From JBBQWZ01 sp038210135 (GTDB lineage: Bacteria > Acidobacteriota > Terriglobia > Bryobacterales > Bryobacteraceae): a DNA stretch of 54,047 nucleotides. This document shows positions 43,005-50,957 of this stretch, one piece after another (position 1 is the first letter of the stretch; each line of letters begins with the position of its first letter). Below the pieces are notes generated by a model. That model had not been told where the DNA came from and did no database searches. It worked only from the letters and a program-made list of their open reading frames with translations. A program made the position numbers and the translations under genes. The DNA lies in contig JBBQWZ010000047.1 in NCBI GenBank assembly GCA_038210135.1, forward strand, positions 1-54,047, written 5' to 3'.

Positions 43005-46000
43005 ATGATCTTCGAGTACAGGGTTGGTGCGGTGAAAAATGGTTTGGCGTGGCGGTTGGTTGGATGCCTGCTTGCCTCTATCCCGTTCCTCGGCTTGGCC
43101 TTTGCCCAAGATCAGCAGTCGGAATTCGCCAGGTTGTCAGGCCTTAGGGACGCGGTTCGGCGAGGCACGCTGGACGCGGCTGGCGGAGTGGAAAACCTGC
43201 GCCGGCGAGCCGCGGCGCTTGAGTCGTTCGCCATCGGGCATCCCGAGTTGGCCCTCCAGACCGTTCTCACCGAGGCCGAAGCGAATTCCGTTCGCCAACG
43301 AATTCCGGCCGGCCGCGCCTTCATCGAACAGTATGGAGACTGGACCGGCGAATTGACCACGACCATCGCCGACGACTTTGACGCCAAAACCAGCGTTCGG
43401 CATCGCAGGTTTGACATCGCCGGGTTTGAAGTGCAACTCGCAGTGGCCGGGGGCTTAGCGCACGCCCGCGGCCAAATTCATGTTCGCGGCGCTCGCATCG
43501 GTGGAGTTATCCTTGCAGACAGCCAGTCGATCGAGTTACTCGCTCCTGCCGCGGCGGCCTCCTCCTGCACCACCGGCAGTCGGTCCGTGCTGGTCGTGAT
43601 GGTCAGCTTTGCGGGGCAGGCGCTCAGTTCGTCGGTAAATAGCCAGACACTCGCCGGCTACGTGTTTGGCTCGACGGGACACTCGGTGAACCTGTACTGG
43701 CAGCAGGCATCCTTCGGTTCCACCTCGGCGAGCGGGATCGTTTTCCCCTCGGTGGTGATGATGAACTCGACCATCACCAGCGGTTCGCAATATAGTTCGA
43801 TCGCCACCCAGGTACGGTCCTCCGTGACGGCCGCGGTTTATGACTCCTATTCCCATCACGTGATGATCATTCCGAAAACCGCGGATATAGGCTGGGCGGG
43901 ATTGGGAGATGTTGGGCCTTGCGGTTCGGACGTCTGGGTGCCGGACCTTTACGCGAATAGCGGCGACCTGACCGTCGGGATTATTGCGCACGAACTCGGA
44001 CACAATCTGGGCCTCGAACATGCGTCGACCCAGCAGTACGGTGCGCAAACGCTGGGTCCTCCCTACGACCCGGCAAATCCGACCAACCAAAACACCCACG
44101 TAGACTATGGCGACTACACGTCGGTAATGGGAATTGCCCAGGGCTATTTGGGCCACTATGCCGCGCCCCACAAAGTACAGCTGGGTTGGATGCAGTCAGG
44201 AACGGATGTGCCGGCGGTTCAGACGGCCGGCACCTTTACGTTGTTACCGTATGAGAACACCAGCGGCGTCAGGGCGCTGAAAGTGAGCCGCGGTGGACTC
44301 CTGAATCAGTGGTTATGGCTTCAGCTCCGGCAAAACGCGGGACTCGACGGCACCTATACGGGCCAATGGGTACATGCCTGGGACGGCGTGTCGATGTACC
44401 TCGACGACCCCACCAATTGGCCGGGATACACGCTGCTGCTCGACTTCACCGCGAGCGGTACGCCGGGGACGTTTACCGACGCGCCCCTCACTGCCGGCAC
44501 CGCATGGCAGGATCCCTACGGTCCGCTCACGATTCGCTTGAACAGCGCGTCCCCGGCTGGCGCGAACCTCACCGTACAATACGACGCCTCTTGCGCCACG
44601 CTTTCGCCAGCCAATCCTCAATTCGCCGCCGCGGGAGGCTCCGCGCAAATTACCGTCACTGCCCCGTCTAACTGCGCTTGGTCCGCCAACGCGAACGTCT
44701 CGTGGATCACTCTCTCGGGAGCCACCACGGGTACAGGCAACGGGACCGTTTCTTACACTGTCGGCGCCACGGGAACGTCCACGTCCAGGAGCGGATCGAT
44801 TTCGGTCGCCCGCCAGTTTTTCAACCTGTCGCAGAATGTCACGAAGGTTCCGACAGCGACCGCGATTGTCTCGTCGCAGAATCCGGCCGCGGCCGGTCAA
44901 TCCATTACCTGGATAGCCTCGGTATCAACCAGTCTCGCCACCGGCACCATGCGATTCCTGGATGGCGCCGGGCAATTGGGAAGCGCTTCTCTCTCCGCCG
45001 GAACCGCCCAGTTCTCGACTGCGTCGTTGAGCGCGGGCTCACACTCCATCACCGCGCAATATGGCGGCGACAGCAACTACGCGACTAGTTCTTCCACCAT
45101 ATTGAATCAGAGCGTAACCTGCGCCTACTCCTTGAGTGCTTCCTCGCAATCCGTCCCCGCCGGCTCGACCACCACTTCCGCCGGTGTGACTACCGGGGCC
45201 GGATGTGCCTGGACGGCGGCCAGTAATGCGGCGTGGCTGACGGTCACCGCGGGAGCTTCCGGATCCGGCGCGGGCACGGTGAGTTTTTCGATCGCGCCCA
45301 ATCTGTCCACTTCCGCCCGTTCAGGAACGATGTCGATCGCGGGGCTTACCTACACGGTGAATCAGGCCGGGTCCGCGATTGCGTCCGCGCCGGGAGTATC
45401 GTCGCTCAGCCCCAGCGCCGCTTCCGGATCCGGGCAGATTTTCGCGATCCAGTTTTCGAATCCCGCCGGTTACCAGGCATTGGCCGTCATGAACATACTC
45501 GTAAACGAAACCCTGGATGGGCGCCAGGCATGTTACCTCGCGTACTCGCTCCCTTTGAACACCTTGTACATCGTTCCCGACGACGGAAATGGCGCGAACA
45601 TCGTCGGCCACCTGATGAATGGATCGGGGACGCTCGCCAACAGTCAATGTTCGATCAACCTGGCCTCCAGTTCCACCTTCGGAAGCGGGTCCACGTTGAC
45701 GTTAACCCTGGCGATTTCATTTACGCCTTCCTTTGGCGGGCATAAGGTCGTCTACGCCGCTGCCGGGGATACCGCATCCGGCACCTCCGGATGGCAAACC
45801 ATGGGCGTCTATGGGGTGTCGCCGCTTCCGGCCGGAGTTCCCTGGCCCGTCAGTCTCACCCCCCCTTCGCTCTCGACGTCGAGTGCCATGGTGACCGCCA
45901 CGTTCCGCGACGCCGCCGACGCGAACAATTTACAGACCGCGTGGATCCTGGTGAATTCCGCCATCGATGGACGCAACTCCTGCGTGGTTGCTTATTATCG

Positions 46001-46277
46001 CCCCGGCAATCAAATCTACCTGTACCCCGACGTGGGCGGACCGGCCCTCGCCACCAGTACGGCCTTTACCGGAGCGAATTCGCTCAGCAACAGCCAGTGC
46101 ACCGTGTCCGCGCTCGGGGGAAGCGTATCCCTCAGCGGAGCGCAAATGACGATCTCGATGAACATCACGATGAACCACTCCTTCGCCGGCGCCAAAGCGG
46201 TTTGGACCGCTGTGCAAACTTTGGGCGGTGTCGCCAATAGTCCCTGGCAAGGTATGGGTTCCTGGGTCGTTCCCTAA
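43005..46277 (+). CDS. Secreted metzincin metalloprotease (M11-like) with Ig, BACON and repeated domains
   Basis: 1090 residues. The signal peptide ends at AFAQ; ATG 43005 is used, and GTG 43032 is an alternative. The protease part (residues about 190-450) has HELGHNLGLEH, the full HExxHxxGxxH zinc site of metzincins, as in gametolysin-type M11 enzymes, with WMQSGTDVPAV further on as the likely Met-turn region. Then come a BACON domain (CAWSANANVSWITLSG), an Ig-like Big_3 domain (GTMRFLDGAGQLGSASLSAGTA; YGGDSNYATSSS), a second BACON domain and two repeated domains. It cleaves extracellular proteins, and the tail probably anchors it to the surface or substrate. Confidence 0.88.
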   Translation: MIFEYRVGAVKNGLAWRLVGCLLASIPFLGLAFAQDQQSEFARLSGLRDAVRRGTLDAAGGVENLRRRAAALESFAIGHPELALQTVLTEAEANSVRQRIPAGRAFIEQYGDWTGELTTTIADDFDAKTSVRHRRFDIAGFEVQLAVAGGLAHARGQIHVRGARIGGVILADSQSIELLAPAAAASSCTTGSRSVLVVMVSFAGQALSSSVNSQTLAGYVFGSTGHSVNLYWQQASFGSTSASGIVFPSVVMMNSTITSGSQYSSIATQVRSSVTAAVYDSYSHHVMIIPKTADIGWAGLGDVGPCGSDVWVPDLYANSGDLTVGIIAHELGHNLGLEHASTQQYGAQTLGPPYDPANPTNQNTHVDYGDYTSVMGIAQGYLGHYAAPHKVQLGWMQSGTDVPAVQTAGTFTLLPYENTSGVRALKVSRGGLLNQWLWLQLRQNAGLDGTYTGQWVHAWDGVSMYLDDPTNWPGYTLLLDFTASGTPGTFTDAPLTAGTAWQDPYGPLTIRLNSASPAGANLTVQYDASCATLSPANPQFAAAGGSAQITVTAPSNCAWSANANVSWITLSGATTGTGNGTVSYTVGATGTSTSRSGSISVARQFFNLSQNVTKVPTATAIVSSQNPAAAGQSITWIASVSTSLATGTMRFLDGAGQLGSASLSAGTAQFSTASLSAGSHSITAQYGGDSNYATSSSTILNQSVTCAYSLSASSQSVPAGSTTTSAGVTTGAGCAWTAASNAAWLTVTAGASGSGAGTVSFSIAPNLSTSARSGTMSIAGLTYTVNQAGSAIASAPGVSSLSPSAASGSGQIFAIQFSNPAGYQALAVMNILVNETLDGRQACYLAYSLPLNTLYIVPDDGNGANIVGHLMNGSGTLANSQCSINLASSSTFGSGSTLTLTLAISFTPSFGGHKVVYAAAGDTASGTSGWQTMGVYGVSPLPAGVPWPVSLTPPSLSTSSAMVTATFRDAADANNLQTAWILVNSAIDGRNSCVVAYYRPGNQIYLYPDVGGPALATSTAFTGANSLSNSQCTVSALGGSVSLSGAQMTISMNITMNHSFAGAKAVWTAVQTLGGVANSPWQGMGSWVVP
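45385..46277 (+). repeat. Tandem pair of the repeated C-terminal domain
   Basis: Copy one has AVMNILVNETLDGRQACYLAY and NSQCSINLASS. Copy two is more divergent (ILVNSAIDGRNSCVVAYYRPGN; NSQCTVSALGG) but keeps both cysteines and the closing SPWQGMGSWVV strand. Confidence 0.85.
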
Positions 46278-46437
46278 ACATGGTTGTTTCGAGGAGTGCG
46301 CGTTTTTCCCGAGCCCCCGCGCGAACTCAATTCATTTTTCGTTATCCTCGGAACAACGGTTTGATCTTCTCTGGAAACAGTAGGGGTCCTTTTGGGATCT
46401 AGAAGACTTAAACAGCTAAGAGTCGTAAGGAGTGGGG

Positions 46438-49400
46438 ATGGCGTTGCGTTTAGGCATTTATACTTTGATTTTCAGTTCGGCATTGATCCTGCAAGCGGCA
46501 ACGGGAGAATCCTCTCTCCCGACGCCAGGACGTTTCGTCAGTTTTGAGCCCGCCGGTAGCTCGTCCCCGGCCTTCGCTCAGTATCTGGCGCATCGCCCCG
46601 GGTTCGATCTTTTTCTTGGCCAGTCCGGCGTCGAGATGCGCTCCGCGAGCGGCGCTCCCGTGCGCATGCGTTTTGTAGGCGGAAGTTCTCGCGCACGACC
46701 CTCGGGTATCGATCGCCAAGTCGGCGTCACCAACTATCTGCTGGGCAGTCGCAGCGCCTGGCGCCTCAATGTTCCCAACTTCTCGCGAATCCGCTATTCC
46801 GCGATTTACCCAGGCATCGATCTGGAATTCTATGGCGCGGGCGATACTCTCGAGTACGACTGGATCATCCAGCCCGGCGCGGACCTCTCGAAGGTACGGA
46901 TGTCAATCGAGGGTGCTGTATCGGTCGAGACTGAATTTTCGGGTGATTTACTGCTGCGAACGGGGAACGGCATCTTGCGCCAAAGCAAACCCCGGATCTA
47001 TCAGGAGTCCACCCGCGGTCGAGTCGCCGTCAACGGGCGGTTTGCCGTGGAGGGTTCGCTGGTGCGCTTTGTCGTGGACAAATACGACGCCACCCAACCG
47101 CTCGTCATCGATCCCGCCGTCGTTTACTCAACCAACTTTGGCGGCAACACGCAGGACATCCTTCGCGGAATTGGGACGGACGGCAGCGGAAATATCTACG
47201 TCGCTGGCCTGACGACGTCCACCTCCTTTTCGTACCCCTCGGCGAATCCGCCAGGCGGCGGCGACGTCTTTGTCACTAAGCTTTCTCCCGACGGGCAGAC
47301 TCGCTTATACACCACGTACCTGGGCGGTACCGGCGCTGAGGATGCAGGCGGACTTGCAGTGGATTCTGCTGGCAACGCCTACGTTGCCGGGTCGACAGCA
47401 TCCACTGATTTTGCCGCTGTCGGAGCGGCGATTGGCTCGCCCAATGATGCTTTCGTGGTCAAACTTTCCCCGACCGGCTCGATTCTATATGGCAAGCGGA
47501 TAGGAGGCGCGGGCGGTGCTTCGGCCGCCAATGCCGTTGCCATTAACGGTTCTGGCAACGCCTACATCACCGGGACCACTTCCTCGTCCGCGTTCTCTCT
47601 GGTTTCGCCCCGCCAGGGCGCCTACGGCGGATCCACCAGCGATGCTTTCGTGACAAAGCTTTCGACCGACGGGGCCAGCATTTTGTTCTCGACCTACCTC
47701 GGAGGCTCCGGCGCGGACGTCGGCACTTCCATCGCGGTAGACACAGCCGGAAATGCCATCGTTGGCGGACGCTCCAACTCCACTGACTTTTTGGCGTCCG
47801 GCGGCGACCCCTTGGCAGCCCCCTTCACCGCGCGCGGATTCGTTACCAAATATGCGAGCGATGGCAGTTCGATCGCGTACTCCAACTTCACGGGTGAGCA
47901 AGTGTTCGCCGTTGGGGTGGACTCCAGCGGGAGCGCCTACGCCACCGGCACCACCTACGCCACCGCTTCGTTCAACACGCACCTGCTGAATCTCGTTCAA
48001 GCCCAGGCCAGCGGCGCCTTTGGCTTTCTCACGAAGTTCTCCGCCGGAGCCGTCACCTATTCCAACCTGCTCGCCCCAGGCGGTCCCGGCTCCGCACTCG
48101 CTATAGACAGCAACTCGAACGTCTACATCAGCGGAAACGCGGTTGGTCCGCTGGAGCGGTTTCCGCTGGTTTCGGCCGTCGAGAGTTCTCCGCTCAAGGA
48201 TAGCTACGCCGCATTCGTCATGAAATTGCCCGCCGATGCGAGCACACTGACATTTTCCAGCCTGTTCTCGGGCGCTACCGGCTCGCAAAATACGAACGGC
48301 ACGAATTTGAACAGCATCGCGGTTCATCCCACTTCCGGTCGTGTTTTCGTCGCCGGATCCACCATCGTCGCCGACCTTCCCGTAGCCGACGCTCTGCAGC
48401 CCACAAATCCGGCTAGCGTCGCTTCGGGCGCGCTGGCCTTTATCGACACGGCTACCTGTGCGATTTCCGCCACGGGACCGGCGGCCTATATTCCCTCATC
48501 CGGTGGAACGGTTAATGTTCAGGTGACCGCCGCCTCGAATTGTTCTTGGAACGCTCCGGCTGGTAATTCGTGGATCCATCGCACGTCGCCGTCCTCCGGC
48601 ATCGGAAACAGCGTGGTCAGCTATTCGGTCGATGCCAACGGGCAAAGCCTGAAACGGTCCGGTACCGTGGCTCCGGGCGGCCAGATTTTCGGTATTTCTC
48701 AACTCGGTTCGTCCTGCACGTACCGGACGTATCCGGAGCGCGTTCTCATGAGTGCCCTAGGCGGCTCTGGCGAATTCCTTTTGGATACCCAGCCCGGTTG
48801 TACGTGGTCGTTCGCAAGTGCATCCGGATGGCCCGTCGGTTCGCCCAACCAGGGGACGGGCCCCCAAAAGATTACTTACACGGCGGATCCATTGCCCGCA
48901 AGCACCAGCCGCGGAGATGTTTTCCTGATTGGCACGGACGGAAACATTCCATTCTTTGAGTTCAACACTTCCGTTCCGACCGGCGCGGTGCCGCACAGCG
49001 TGAATCCCGTCAGCGGTTCGGGATCCTCTCAGCAGTTCTCGTTCAAATTCTATGATGCCAATGGATCAGCGGATTTCGGTGTGCTGAACATGCTCGTAAA
49101 TGGCGCCCTGGACGGACGTCAAGGGTGCTATCTCGCCTATGTCGCCTCGCAAAATGTCCTCTACCTGGTGAACGACGCCGGCGACAATTTGCTGGCGGGT
49201 CAAGTGGTTTCCTCGGCGGGAACTACCAGCAATAGCCAGTGCACCGTGAGCTGGAGCGGCGGCCCGAACAGCTCGCCCTCCTCCACGGTCTACATCAGCG
49301 GGAAACTCCTTACGCTAAACCTGACGTTCTCATTCCCCTCCGGCTTCGCCGGCAACAAAGTCGTCTACCAGGCCGCCCGTACCGCTGCGAGCGTCACCTC

Positions 49401-49899
49401 CGGTTGGCAAGCCATGGGAACATTTGTGATTCCCGGTGAGCCGAGTACGGGGACCATAACCGTCAACAACGCCCAGCCTGCGCGCGGAATTCTTACCGCA
49501 GGGGAACCCCAGACCATCGCGTTCAACTTTACCGATACGGCGGGAGTTGGCAATTTCGGCGTGATTAATATGCTGGTCAATTCCGCATTGGACGGGCGCC
49601 AAGGCTGTTACCTCGCCTACGTCCGGTCGCAGAATATCCTTTATCTCGTCGATGATACCGGCTTCAACCTGCTTCCCGCCAATTCGTTGGGAGCCATTGG
49701 CAGCACCGCGAATTCCCAATGCATGGTCACCTGGAACACCGCGGCGGTAACCGCTAACGGAAATAATCTGACGATCACCTTGACCTTCCTCTTCAGTCAG
49801 GCCTTCGGCGGGAATAAGATCGTTTTTGCCGCCGCTCGCGATCAGAACGATCTCAATAATACCGGTTGGCATTCGCTCGGTTCTCTTTCCTTGCAGTAA
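46438..49899 (+). CDS. Large secreted SBBP beta-propeller protein with BACON and repeated domains
   Basis: ATG 46438 has AAGGAG five bases upstream; the frame opens two codons earlier. A signal peptide is followed by a DUF7948-like domain (NFSRIRYSAIYPGIDLEFYG, YDATQPLVIDPAVVYSTNFGG). About seven SBBP repeats (GAEDAGGLAVDSAGNAYVAGSTAS; FVTKLSTDGASILFSTYLGGSGAD) form a propeller. Then come BACON domains (NCSWNAPAGNSWIH) and two repeated domains. It is an intact relative of the 27481-32073 pseudogene without its BNR part. It is a surface-bound ligand-binding protein of unknown target. Confidence 0.88.
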   Translation: MALRLGIYTLIFSSALILQAATGESSLPTPGRFVSFEPAGSSSPAFAQYLAHRPGFDLFLGQSGVEMRSASGAPVRMRFVGGSSRARPSGIDRQVGVTNYLLGSRSAWRLNVPNFSRIRYSAIYPGIDLEFYGAGDTLEYDWIIQPGADLSKVRMSIEGAVSVETEFSGDLLLRTGNGILRQSKPRIYQESTRGRVAVNGRFAVEGSLVRFVVDKYDATQPLVIDPAVVYSTNFGGNTQDILRGIGTDGSGNIYVAGLTTSTSFSYPSANPPGGGDVFVTKLSPDGQTRLYTTYLGGTGAEDAGGLAVDSAGNAYVAGSTASTDFAAVGAAIGSPNDAFVVKLSPTGSILYGKRIGGAGGASAANAVAINGSGNAYITGTTSSSAFSLVSPRQGAYGGSTSDAFVTKLSTDGASILFSTYLGGSGADVGTSIAVDTAGNAIVGGRSNSTDFLASGGDPLAAPFTARGFVTKYASDGSSIAYSNFTGEQVFAVGVDSSGSAYATGTTYATASFNTHLLNLVQAQASGAFGFLTKFSAGAVTYSNLLAPGGPGSALAIDSNSNVYISGNAVGPLERFPLVSAVESSPLKDSYAAFVMKLPADASTLTFSSLFSGATGSQNTNGTNLNSIAVHPTSGRVFVAGSTIVADLPVADALQPTNPASVASGALAFIDTATCAISATGPAAYIPSSGGTVNVQVTAASNCSWNAPAGNSWIHRTSPSSGIGNSVVSYSVDANGQSLKRSGTVAPGGQIFGISQLGSSCTYRTYPERVLMSALGGSGEFLLDTQPGCTWSFASASGWPVGSPNQGTGPQKITYTADPLPASTSRGDVFLIGTDGNIPFFEFNTSVPTGAVPHSVNPVSGSGSSQQFSFKFYDANGSADFGVLNMLVNGALDGRQGCYLAYVASQNVLYLVNDAGDNLLAGQVVSSAGTTSNSQCTVSWSGGPNSSPSSTVYISGKLLTLNLTFSFPSGFAGNKVVYQAARTAASVTSGWQAMGTFVIPGEPSTGTITVNNAQPARGILTAGEPQTIAFNFTDTAGVGNFGVINMLVNSALDGRQGCYLAYVRSQNILYLVDDTGFNLLPANSLGAIGSTANSQCMVTWNTAAVTANGNNLTITLTFLFSQAFGGNKIVFAAARDQNDLNNTGWHSLGSLSLQ
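48985..49899 (+). repeat. Tandem pair of the repeated C-terminal domain
   Basis: Both copies have DGRQGCYLAYVxSQNxLYLVxDxGxNLL, almost the same words, so they probably arose by a late tandem duplication. Copy one has a longer loop after NSQC. Confidence 0.87.
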
Positions 49900-49976
49900 G
49901 GGACGTATCCACCTTCGCGCGAGGGACGGAATTTTCGTTCGTTCCTCGCGCAAGGATTCGCCGCCCCTTTGCTAGG

Positions 49977-50957
49977 ATGAACGGGTTGAAGCTTCGCCAC
50001 GTCATCTTCTCCCTACCTGTTCTCCTGGCCGGATCGTGCTCTCGCCATCCTTCTCAGGATGAGAGTGCCGTCCGTTTGGCTTCCTCGCCGCTTGTCGGCG
50101 AACACCAATTGGTGACAGCCGTCTTTTCCGATCCGAAAGGCGTATCGGACATCCACTCGGCACGGCTTCTCATCAATCAGGAGGTGGATGGGCGCGCGGC
50201 TTGTTACCTCCAATACATTCCGCTCGACAACACACTGGTCCTGGTCAACGACAATGGCGAAGGATCCACCCAAAAGAAACTCGGCGATGGCGGCGAACTC
50301 TCCAATCATCAATGCCGGCTCGCTCTCGGCACTTCCTCCGCCACCGTCTCTGGAAATCAGCTGAAGCTGGTGCTCGACCTTCATTTCGCACGGCGATTTG
50401 CCGGGGAAAAGCAAGTGTTTCAGGCCGTTCGATACGTCTCAGGCGAAGAAACCGCGCTGGCGGCACGCGGCGAGTGGAGCGTGAAAGCAGGCTGCGCGGA
50501 TTCCGGCGGAGTTCCCGAAATCGTGTCGGCCTCCCCCGCGGCCGGCGGCGGCTGGAGCGAGACCTTCTCGTTCACATTCGATCACCCCGCGGGTTCAAAA
50601 GAACTCGCCGATACGCGTGTTCTATTCAATCGGAAAATAGATGCCGTGAGTTCCTGCTACGTGGCCTACGATCCGGAGTCGGGCTCGATCCGGTTAGCCG
50701 ACGACTCGGGACGAAACTTTGAAACTCTGCCTCCCAAGAGCACAAATTTCGCCCGCAATAGCCAGTGCGCCATCACTGCTTCCGATTCCAGCATTTCCCG
50801 CAGCGGGACCGGTTTATCTTGGCGATTTAAAGTGACATTTAAGCCATCTTTTGCCGGGCGAAAGAACATCTATCTCTACGCTGTGGCGTGCAACGGGACG
50901 AATACCGGATTTCGCAAAAAGGGGAATTGGACCGTCCCCTACGGAAACGCGGAATGA
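49977..50957 (+). CDS. Lipoprotein made of two repeated domains, coupled to YfhO
   Basis: ATG 49977 begins NGLKLRHVIFSLPVLLAGSCSRHP, a lipoprotein signal; the open frame back to 49866 is not used. The whole mature protein (about 305 residues) is two divergent copies: ARLLINQEVDGRAACYLQY with NHQCRLAL, then TRVLFNRKIDAVSSCYVAYDP with NSQCAITAS. The DGR is changed in copy two but the cysteines are kept. Its stop overlaps the YfhO start by ATGA, so they are translated together and should act in the same envelope process. Confidence 0.85.
   Translation: MNGLKLRHVIFSLPVLLAGSCSRHPSQDESAVRLASSPLVGEHQLVTAVFSDPKGVSDIHSARLLINQEVDGRAACYLQYIPLDNTLVLVNDNGEGSTQKKLGDGGELSNHQCRLALGTSSATVSGNQLKLVLDLHFARRFAGEKQVFQAVRYVSGEETALAARGEWSVKAGCADSGGVPEIVSASPAAGGGWSETFSFTFDHPAGSKELADTRVLFNRKIDAVSSCYVAYDPESGSIRLADDSGRNFETLPPKSTNFARNSQCAITASDSSISRSGTGLSWRFKVTFKPSFAGRKNIYLYAVACNGTNTGFRKKGNWTVPYGNAE
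50060..50945 (+). repeat. Tandem pair of the repeated domain in the YfhO-coupled lipoprotein
   Basis: The closing strand KPSFAGRKNIYLYAVACNG is very like that of the 166-residue lipoprotein (KPAFKGQQNIYLYA), so the two lipoproteins form a subgroup. Confidence 0.75.
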
